Below, piece after piece: positions 1 to 4,613 of a stretch of DNA of 6,419 nucleotides; position 1 is the stretch's first letter; the number at the start of each line of letters is the position of its first letter. The translations under genes and the position numbers were made by a program. Under the pieces are notes generated by a model that made no database searches, was not told where the DNA came from, and saw nothing but the letters and a program-made list of their open reading frames with translations. Location of the stretch: NCBI GenBank assembly GCA_030587605.1, contig JAUQYT010000274.1, positions 1 through 6,419 of the forward strand, read 5' to 3'. This stretch comes from Candidatus Njordarchaeum guaymasense. Its GTDB lineage: Archaea > Asgardarchaeota > Njordarchaeia > Njordarchaeales > Njordarchaeaceae.

Positions 1-294
1 GCCCATTGAGTGCCCGACAAGGATCGCATGTGGGCGGCTTAGTGCTGATAGTAGTGAATGAATGTGATCAGCCAACGATTTTATTGATGTGACTTGTCCA
101 GGAATGGGTTGATCTGATGAGCCATGCCCAGGAAGGTCTACGGCGATGACCTCACCTAGGTTAGAGAGCGCTGGTACTTGATTGATCCACAACCGATGAT
201 TATACGCTGCCCCGTGGATCAGTGTAATGGTTGTCTTGCCTCTTCCCTCTTTCAAAAGGAACGTTCTGGTGTCCAAAGCAGTAGCATAGGTCAA
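1..294 (-). CDS. alpha/beta hydrolase fold protein, partial (C-terminus beyond left edge)
   Basis: Reading leftwards on the minus strand, the frame is open to the window edge and encodes the N-terminal half of an alpha/beta hydrolase. Visible family marks, counted from the start used here, are the oxyanion-hole strand ending in LIHG followed by an aromatic-rich stretch ending in W (about residues 25-36), the VDLPGHGSSD turn (about 52-61), and the nucleophile elbow GHSMG at the very edge, whose Ser would be catalytic. The Asp and His of the triad lie outside. The substrate cannot be inferred: this fold covers esterases, lipases, epoxide hydrolases and others. Start choice: TTG at 294 is preceded by GGAGG (306-310) with an 11-nt spacer. 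A GTG at 348 extends the frame by 18 charged residues but has no ribosome-binding site and lies against a TATA-like element, so I prefer TTG. The frame is closed by a TAA just upstream of that GTG. Fold call is secure; the start is uncertain. Confidence 0.85.
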   Translation of the reverse strand, partial: MTYATALDTRTFLLKEGRGKTTITLIHGAAYNHRLWINQVPALSNLGEVIAVDLPGHGSSDQPIPGQVTSIKSLADHIHSLLSALSRPHAILVGHSMG

Positions 295-350
295 ATCTTG
301 GTAATCCTCCTTTGCCTTATGTGAATCCTTTCTATACTCTGGAATCACGA

Positions 351-360
351 TTAATATAGA
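351..360 (-). promoter_or_regulatory. TATA-like element for the hydrolase gene
   Basis: On the minus strand this reads TCTATATTAA. An archaeal start site about 25 nt downstream would fall near 329, giving a leader of roughly 35 nt that contains the GGAGG at 306-310 and ends at the TTG start at 294. The spacing is consistent, but the call rests on one short AT-rich motif. Confidence 0.35.
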
Positions 361-396
361 TGCGGGTTATGGAGAAAATCGCAATGACATGAAAAC

Positions 397-406
397 CCAT
401 AAAAGT
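397..406 (+). promoter_or_regulatory. TATA-like element for the gelsolin-like gene
   Basis: The motif CCATAAAAGT follows a purine-rich GAAAAC resembling a TFB-recognition element. A start about 25 nt downstream would lie near 428, leaving a leader of about 44 nt before the ATG at 472. A second candidate, TTAATATA at 351-358, would imply a leader near 90 nt and overlaps the opposing promoter. Low confidence. Confidence 0.35.
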
Positions 407-471
407 CATTGAGAGGATATTACTAGCTAACAAATCTGGTTTGTTGTTTGCTGTGGGGTGCAATTCGCTTC

Positions 472-1098
472 ATGACACAAAAAAGTGATAGCAAGGAAGC
501 TACTTCAGGGACTGGTCCCAAGGTGTATCACATCGTAAGAGGAAACCTAGTTGAGGAAAAGACGACGCAGTTCAATGATGGGGACACATATGTAATCGAC
601 AACGGCGCAGAGATCTACATCTGGATGGGAAAGGATTCCTCTGTCGACGAGGATTTTGCGGGCGCTTTTCTTGCAGAGCAGATTGACATGTCTCGGAGAG
701 GTGCTCCGAAAGTTACAACAGTTGAACAGGGAAAAGAACCAAAGAAGCTACTAGACCTCTTGGGCCCTAACTTCAAGGTGGTGAAAGGCGGAGTTGAAGG
801 TATGCTTAAACGCGTTGAGCCCAAGGAGAAGGAGATCGCTCCAACCCTATACCGGGTCTCAGAAGACAAACTATCTAAAGTCCAGGTGAAAAGATCGCTG
901 CTTAGTACTCATGAATGCCTCATTCTTGAAACGGAAAGTGTGATCTATGTTTGGGAGGGAAATCAATCCACTGCTAAGGACAAGTATATGACAGGACACC
1001 TAGCGAGACAGTTGAACACTAAGCGCAAGTTCATGGCCTCAATAAAGGTGATTGTTGAAGGAGAAGAACCTCAAGAGTTTCTTAACATGGTCAAATGA
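472..1098 (+). CDS. two-domain gelsolin-like protein (Asgard 2DGel type)
   Basis: A 208-residue cytosolic protein made of two gelsolin repeats, predicted to bind actin and remodel filaments under calcium control. Domain 1 spans about residues 17-105: a GDTYVID strand (G37, D38), the core strand EIYIWMGK (W51), and the helix starting VDEDFAGAFLA (E60). G37/D38 and E60 match the positions that coordinate the type II calcium ion in animal gelsolin domain 1. Residues 102-115 (KVVKGGVEGMLKRV) resemble the animal G1-G2 linker. Domain 2 spans about 122-208 with ECLILE, VIYVWEGN (W161) and the helix around D170-N182; its acidic pair is E148/D170. There is no signal peptide or membrane segment. The ATG at 472 is preceded by GGGGTG (455-460); an in-frame TTG at 448 would add eight residues that do not look like domain sequence. 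Stand-alone gene. Archaeal two-domain gelsolins are known from Asgard archaea; actin activity here is inferred. Confidence 0.9.
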   Translation: MTQKSDSKEATSGTGPKVYHIVRGNLVEEKTTQFNDGDTYVIDNGAEIYIWMGKDSSVDEDFAGAFLAEQIDMSRRGAPKVTTVEQGKEPKKLLDLLGPNFKVVKGGVEGMLKRVEPKEKEIAPTLYRVSEDKLSKVQVKRSLLSTHECLILETESVIYVWEGNQSTAKDKYMTGHLARQLNTKRKFMASIKVIVEGEEPQEFLNMVK

Positions 1099-1138
1099 CG
1101 GGACAAAATCCAGATTCCGAGAGGGGACTGGGGCGAAT

Positions 1139-1157
1139 ATCCAACCGCTCGTTGGAT
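1139..1157. terminator. hairpin between convergent genes
   Basis: ATCCAAC (1139-1145) and GTTGGAT (1151-1157) form a perfect 7-bp stem with a CGCTC loop, in the 74-nt gap where the gelsolin-like gene and the activase operon converge. It could help end or protect transcripts from both sides. No clear T-tract follows on either strand, so a terminator role is only suggested by position. A palindromic octamer CTTCGAAG lies just after it at 1159-1166. Confidence 0.3.
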
Positions 1158-1172
1158 TCTTCGAAGGCGCTT

Positions 1173-1631
1173 CTACTGTCCCGGTTCCACTCTGATTTTT
1201 TCTCCGCTTCCAACCTTTTTGAAGATCATCGGGTCTCCAATGACTTTCCCGAACACGTTGACAGGACTATATGCTCTGGGTTCATCTGCTTCGCTCACAG
1301 GTGTCGAACCGAAGAAAATGCACATCGATGTCCCGGGAGACCAGTAGGCGACATCACCAACCTCGACAACTGTTTGAGCGTTCTCTTCGCCGAACTTGAC
1401 TGGTATCTTGAAGTAGACTTCGTCTCCCCATCGCTCAGCGTTCGACTCAAATGGTAGAGCAGCCCACACAGCGTCAGCTGTCTTGCGGTTTCTACCTGTG
1501 AACTTGACATGAACCTCACCCGTAGGCTTGGTATAGACCTTCACAACTCTTTCAGTTGGTCTGGATTTCACGCTTTTCTCTTCTGGCAAACCTACTTCCC
1601 ACCTTGAGTCACGCGTTGATTGACATACCAA
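1173..1631 (-). CDS. cyclophilin-like domain protein (TM1367 type)
   Basis: A small soluble protein of up to 152 residues that I recognise as the bacterial/archaeal cyclophilin-like fold typified by Thermotoga TM1367. Diagnostic stretches, numbered from the longest frame, are a helix TADAVWAALPF (51-61), ERWGDEVYF (66-74), VEVGDVAYWSPG (89-100), CIFFGSTPVSE (104-114) and SPVNVFGKVIGD (122-133). The family has a cyclophilin-like beta barrel; neither prolyl isomerase activity nor another reaction is established for it to my knowledge, so I assign no function. It begins 13 nt after the stop of the activase gene and is almost certainly co-transcribed with it. The start is unsettled: TTG at 1631 gives the longest frame without an obvious ribosome-binding site; TTG at 1589 follows AGGTG with a 10-nt spacer; GTG at 1571 gives a length closer to the family norm. 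The family call does not depend on this. Confidence 0.82.
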   Translation of the reverse strand: MVCQSTRDSRWEVGLPEEKSVKSRPTERVVKVYTKPTGEVHVKFTGRNRKTADAVWAALPFESNAERWGDEVYFKIPVKFGEENAQTVVEVGDVAYWSPGTSMCIFFGSTPVSEADEPRAYSPVNVFGKVIGDPMIFKKVGSGEKIRVEPGQ

Positions 1632-1644
1632 GGGTAAGTATCTT

Positions 1645-2583
1645 CTAGGTTACGAGTTTGACTCCGGCCTCTCTGGCGACCTCTCTCAGGTTCTCCATGA
1701 CTTCATTCGACGGGGGTTTCAATCCTTCAAGCGCGTACTTCAGATCTAGCTTCTTGTACTTTGGTTCGCCGAAACGGTGGTATGGTAACAGGTCCAATCG
1801 CTCAACGTTACCCAACTCCGCGCATAGTTTGGCTATGCCTTTTACATTTTCAGCGTTGTCGGTGTATCCAGGAATGATTGGTGCGCGAACCCACATTGGT
1901 CTGCCGAGTTCGGCGATTCTCCTCGCATTCTCCCAAATCAGATCTGGTGGTACACCCGTGTAAGTCTTATGTTTCTTAGGGTCGATCTCCTTGATGTCAT
2001 AAAGTACGAGGTCAGTGTACTTGAGGATGTTTTCAAGGATACCCCATTTGGCGTGTCCGCAGGTGTCGAGTGCAGTATGGACATCAGAGGACTTGCATTC
2101 TGAGAATAGTTCCTTCACGAATTCGGATTGCATGGTTGGTTCTCCACCCGACGCGGTCACGCCCCCGTTGGAGGTTTCGTAGAAGACCTTGTCCTTTAGA
2201 ACCTCATCTAATACTTCGTCGACGGATACGCGTTGCCCCATCAGTTCTCTAGCTTTCGCTGTGCAGACTTCAGCGCATTTGCCACATGCATCGCACTTAG
2301 CTCTATCGGTCACGAGTCGCTCAGGTATCTTGACTATTGCTTTCTTCGGGCAAGCTTCAACACAAGATAAGCAACCGATACACTTGGTGTCATGCCATAC
2401 TATCTCGCGGTTCGGGTTGATCCCCTCAACATTATGACACCAGAGGCAACGAAGTGGGCAACCCTTCATGAAGACAGTGGTTCTGATTCCTGGGCCATCT
2501 TCAGTTGAGAACCTCTGAACGTTGAAGATTACTCCAGTTGCTGTTGAGCCCAAGGGTAGACCCACCACACTATTTTTCTGCAT
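1645..2583 (-). CDS. radical SAM glycyl-radical-enzyme activating protein
   Basis: A 312-residue cytosolic iron-sulfur protein of the PflA-like activase family. Such enzymes reductively cleave S-adenosylmethionine and abstract hydrogen from a glycine in a partner enzyme. The radical SAM cluster motif is C42-x3-C46-x2-C49 (CPLRCLWC). It is followed by a ferredoxin-like insert with two CxxCxxCxxxC motifs (C68/71/74/78 and C97/100/103/107), as in activases of the benzylsuccinate synthase, hydroxyphenylacetate decarboxylase, glycerol dehydratase and choline lyase groups and unlike short PflA. The SAM-contacting GGVTASGGEP lies at 140-149, and LLPYHRFGEPKY near 265-276 is a typical C-terminal signature. 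All cluster cysteines are present and length is normal. It is first in a minus-strand operon with the cyclophilin-like gene. No glycyl radical enzyme is in the window, so the partner is unknown. The ATG at 2583 lacks a clear ribosome-binding site; an internal TTG at 2553 after GGTGGG would remove ten non-conserved residues. Confidence 0.93.
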   Translation of the reverse strand: MQKNSVVGLPLGSTATGVIFNVQRFSTEDGPGIRTTVFMKGCPLRCLWCHNVEGINPNREIVWHDTKCIGCLSCVEACPKKAIVKIPERLVTDRAKCDACGKCAEVCTAKARELMGQRVSVDEVLDEVLKDKVFYETSNGGVTASGGEPTMQSEFVKELFSECKSSDVHTALDTCGHAKWGILENILKYTDLVLYDIKEIDPKKHKTYTGVPPDLIWENARRIAELGRPMWVRAPIIPGYTDNAENVKGIAKLCAELGNVERLDLLPYHRFGEPKYKKLDLKYALEGLKPPSNEVMENLREVAREAGVKLVT

Positions 2584-2615
2584 GCCCCGTTAACATCAAT
2601 TCTACTCTGGGTTTT

Positions 2616-2624
2616 CCTTATAAC
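2616..2624 (-). promoter_or_regulatory. TATA-like element for the activase operon
   Basis: On the minus strand this reads GTTATAAGG, close to an archaeal TATA box. A start about 26 nt downstream falls near 2594, leaving only about 10 nt before the ATG at 2583. A very short leader would explain why no Shine-Dalgarno is seen there. Confidence 0.45.
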
Positions 2625-2640
2625 AATGTTTCTCATCAAA

Positions 2641-2651
2641 CATCTCAGATG
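2641..2651. promoter_or_regulatory. palindrome midway between divergent promoters
   Basis: CATCT-C-AGATG is a perfect 5+1+5 dyad. Outside it, AAA on the left and TTT on the right continue the symmetry if a 2-nt CG bulge is allowed. It lies almost exactly midway between the TATA-like boxes at 2616-2624 and 2671-2680, a natural position for a shared regulator. No factor can be named. Confidence 0.35.
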
Positions 2652-2660
2652 CGTTTCAAA

Positions 2661-2713
2661 TCTCGGCAGTATTTTTATACTAGTTCATCTCACTTAAGCC
2701 ACACTTGCCGAGA
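2661..2713. repeat. 8-bp inverted repeat bracketing the methyltransferase promoter
   Basis: TCTCGGCA at 2661-2668 is exactly repeated in reverse complement as TGCCGAGA at 2706-2713, with a 37-bp spacer. The left arm abuts the upstream side of the TATA-like box, and the right arm lies just past the expected transcription start near 2700. This could be an operator pair; if the transcript began upstream it could also form a long-loop stem. Confidence 0.4.
2671..2680 (+). promoter_or_regulatory. TATA-like element for the corrinoid methyltransferase operon
   Basis: ATTTTTATAC, AT-rich in a more GC-rich setting, with a predicted start near 2700 and a leader of about 40-70 nt depending on which start codon is used. 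It is the only good promoter candidate upstream of the two-gene methyltransferase operon. Confidence 0.5.
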
Positions 2714-2739
2714 GTAGCACGTTTACCTTCTTAGTCGGC

Positions 2740-3393
2740 ATGCTGAACGATACGTCTGGAGGAATGAATTTGGAAGATCTTGCTAGGGCCATTGGTGACC
2801 TCGATGAGGAGACCGCTACCAAGCTTGTCAGAGAAAAACTTCAGAAAGGAGATGACCCGTTGAAGATTGTGGAGCTTTGCAGGAAGGGACTGGAGGTAGT
2901 TGGACAACGCTATGAGGCCATGGAGTACTTTCTGAGTCAATTGGTACTGGCAGCAGACATTTTCCAGAAATTGGTTGAAATTGTAACGCCCAAACTGAAA
3001 CAGCGGAAGGCAGAGGTTCGCGGCACGGTTGTTCTGGGGACTGTTCAAGGCGATATCCATGACATGGGCAAGAACTTGGTTGCGATCCTCCTACGGCTCA
3101 ACGGATTTGATGTCTATGACCTTGGTGTTGATGTACCCGCGAAGGCTTTTGTTGACAAGGTTAAGGCGACAGGCGCAAAGGTAGTTGGTTTGTCTGGCTT
3201 GCTGACCATAGCTTGGGACTCCATGAAAAAGACGATTGAGGAATTCAAGAACGCGGGCTTGAGGAACAAGGTCAAGATAATGATCGGTGGAGGCACAATA
3301 AATGATAGTGTAGTCAAATACGTTGGTGCCGACGCATACGGTAAAACGACCGTCGACGCAGTCAAGCTCGCTATAGAGTGGGGTGGGAAGTAA
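2740..3393 (+). CDS. corrinoid (B12-binding) methyltransferase protein
   Basis: Up to 217 residues with the two-part layout of MtbC/MttC/MtaC-type corrinoid proteins: a helical cap domain at about 10-90 and a Rossmann-like B12-binding domain at about 94-205. The cobalamin motif DxHxxG is intact as D105-I-H107-D-M-G110, so H107 would be the lower axial ligand to cobalt. VVGLSGLLT (148-156) and the glycine-rich IGGGTIN (182-188) match the later parts of the B12 fold. In such systems the protein carries a methyl group on cobalt between two methyltransferases. The next gene, 3 nt downstream, encodes a URO-D-family methyltransferase, so the two very likely work together. The methyl donor is not indicated. 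Start: ATG 2740 is the longest frame without a ribosome-binding site; a perfect GGAGG at 2758-2762 lies 7 nt before an in-frame TTG at 2770, which may be the real start and would keep the whole conserved region. Confidence 0.93.
   Translation: MLNDTSGGMNLEDLARAIGDLDEETATKLVREKLQKGDDPLKIVELCRKGLEVVGQRYEAMEYFLSQLVLAADIFQKLVEIVTPKLKQRKAEVRGTVVLGTVQGDIHDMGKNLVAILLRLNGFDVYDLGVDVPAKAFVDKVKATGAKVVGLSGLLTIAWDSMKKTIEEFKNAGLRNKVKIMIGGGTINDSVVKYVGADAYGKTTVDAVKLAIEWGGK
2758..2762 (+). promoter_or_regulatory. Shine-Dalgarno that may set a later start
   Basis: GGAGG lies inside the longest frame of the corrinoid gene. It is 1 nt from an ATG at 2764, too close to serve it, and 7 nt from an in-frame TTG at 2770, the ideal distance. 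It is therefore evidence for translation starting at 2770, giving a 207-residue product. Confidence 0.45.
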
Positions 3394-3396
3394 GCA

Positions 3397-4506
3397 ATGG
3401 AAGAAGCTATGTCTCCAAGAGAAAGAATCGAGGCAGCTAGGAGCCTCAAGATCCCTGATAGGGTTCCTGTCTCTCCGCTCATCGACTTTGTGGCTCCAAA
3501 GATAGCGGGCGTCAAGACAAGTGACTTCATCTTCAAAGATGAAGTGGCGAACAAAGCCATCGAGACGACCTTTGAAAAACTGGGTGGCTATGACGAGATT
3601 ATCCCGCCACAAATGATTACACTCTCAGCATTCACCCTCAAGGCGAAGATACCTGGAAGAGATCTTCCAGATGACGCACTACTACAGATCTGCGACGAAG
3701 AGATAATGAAAATTGAGGATTACGATCTGGCAATCAAGAAAGGATTAACAGGATTCTTGCTCGAACTTCTGGGCAGAATAGGTGCAGGGCAGAATGCGAC
3801 CAGAGTACTGGGGCTTGGAAACGCAATCAAGAGTCTTCGGGTGATCTGGGATAGGCGAAACATACCCATCGCTTGCGGTGGCCCTTGCTTCGTTCCCGTT
3901 GAACTCTTCGCCTTCTACAGATCAGTGCAGAAAATCCTACTGGATATGCACCGCTACCCTGAGAAGATTATCAAGGCAAGCGACGCCATAATCGATGAAT
4001 CCATAAGCATTGCTAAATCAACCTGTGACGCTGCAGGGGTGAAGACCGTCTTCATCGGGGCAACAAGAACCTCGTCAACCTTCGTCTCACCGCAGATGTT
4101 TGAGCGACTCAGCCTTCCTTGGCTCAAGAAGATTGTGGAAAAGTTCCACAAGAGTGACTACCACACGCTCCTCCACTTTGACTGTAACTGGGGACTCAAC
4201 CTCGAATACCTGCGTCAGCTTCCTAAAGCCTCTTGCACCCTTGAACTGGACGGTCAAACCGATATATTCAAAGCTAAAGAGATCTTGGGCGATCACATGT
4301 GCATCATGGGTGATGTCCCAGCACCACTCTTCCGGTTGGGAACCCCAAAAGATGTGGAAAAGTACTGTATGAAACTGATAAGTGAGGTCGGCGAAGGCGG
4401 AGGTTTCATACTCAGTTCCGGGTGCTCAGTTCCTGTGGACGCAAGAATAGAGAACATCAAAGCTATGATAGAAACGGCGAAGAAGCATGGTGCCTACAAG
4501 AAGTAA
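3397..4506 (+). CDS. uroporphyrinogen-decarboxylase-family methyltransferase
   Basis: A 369-residue cytosolic protein of the URO-D superfamily, which includes the cobamide-dependent methyltransferases MtaA, MtbA and relatives. The N-terminus MSPRERIEAARSLKIPDRVPV (residues 5-25) is typical. The C-terminal half carries LLHFDCNWG (258-266), LELDGQTDIFKAKEILGD (282-299), MGDVPAP (304-310) and ILSSGCSVPVDARIENIKAM (338-357). Candidate metal ligands are H260, C263 and C343. MtaA and MtbA use H-x-C plus a distant C for zinc, whereas this protein has H-x-x-C; related proteins as I remember them often have H-x-D-S-N-W here, so C263 may not be a ligand. The partner is almost surely the corrinoid protein encoded 3 nt upstream. 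True heme-pathway decarboxylase activity is unlikely given the operon and sequence. It could act as the first or second methyltransferase of a system; the substrate is unknown. GGTGGG before the ATG is a plausible ribosome-binding site; a second ATG at 3409 is possible. Confidence 0.9.
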   Translation: MEEAMSPRERIEAARSLKIPDRVPVSPLIDFVAPKIAGVKTSDFIFKDEVANKAIETTFEKLGGYDEIIPPQMITLSAFTLKAKIPGRDLPDDALLQICDEEIMKIEDYDLAIKKGLTGFLLELLGRIGAGQNATRVLGLGNAIKSLRVIWDRRNIPIACGGPCFVPVELFAFYRSVQKILLDMHRYPEKIIKASDAIIDESISIAKSTCDAAGVKTVFIGATRTSSTFVSPQMFERLSLPWLKKIVEKFHKSDYHTLLHFDCNWGLNLEYLRQLPKASCTLELDGQTDIFKAKEILGDHMCIMGDVPAPLFRLGTPKDVEKYCMKLISEVGEGGGFILSSGCSVPVDARIENIKAMIETAKKHGAYKK

Positions 4507-4528
4507 TTTGCGTCTATCCCTAGACTGT

Positions 4529-4545
4529 TACTTTAAGTAGTACTT
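4529..4545. promoter_or_regulatory. interlocking TACTT palindromes upstream of the solute-binding protein gene
   Basis: TACTT-T-AAGTA-G-TACTT forms two overlapping odd-centred palindromes. A further TACTT occurs at 4560-4564, and TTAGATGT is repeated directly at 4552-4559 and 4581-4588. The AT-rich core (CTTTAAGTA) could itself be a TATA box, with a start near 4561 and a leader of about 50 nt. An operator overlapping a promoter is one reading; the 107-nt gap to the upstream gene fits a new transcription unit. Confidence 0.35.
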
Positions 4546-4613
4546 GAATGTTTAGATGTTACTTGCTAGAATCGTCTCAGTTAGATGTAATCACAAGGAA
4601 GGATTTGCGTTCT

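Noticed and set aside
1099..1172. Intrinsic bacterial-type terminator between convergent genes
   Set aside because: The 7-bp hairpin is real, but no T-run follows on either strand, so only a hairpin is claimed.
1095..1457. Plus-strand open frame of 120 codons overlapping the gelsolin stop
   Set aside because: It lies opposite the cyclophilin-like gene, whose protein has clear family motifs; the plus-strand translation is Ser/Arg/Cys-rich with no recognisable domain.
2068..2083. Possible programmed frameshift or stop inside the activase gene
   Set aside because: The frame is continuous from ATG to stop, with all cluster cysteines and the C-terminal signature in one frame.
2731..3060. Minus-strand open frame of 109 codons opposite the corrinoid gene
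   Set aside because: It covers the conserved cap domain of the corrinoid protein in antisense and would run through that gene's promoter-proximal region; no motif supports it.
3091..3612. Minus-strand open frame of 173 codons spanning the corrinoid/URO-D junction
   Set aside because: It is antisense to two well-supported genes, and its translation has no family features.
3397..4506. True uroporphyrinogen decarboxylase (hemE) of heme synthesis
   Set aside because: The superfamily fits, but the sequence follows the methyltransferase-type branch (GDVPAP, ILSSGCSVP) and the gene is coupled to a corrinoid protein.
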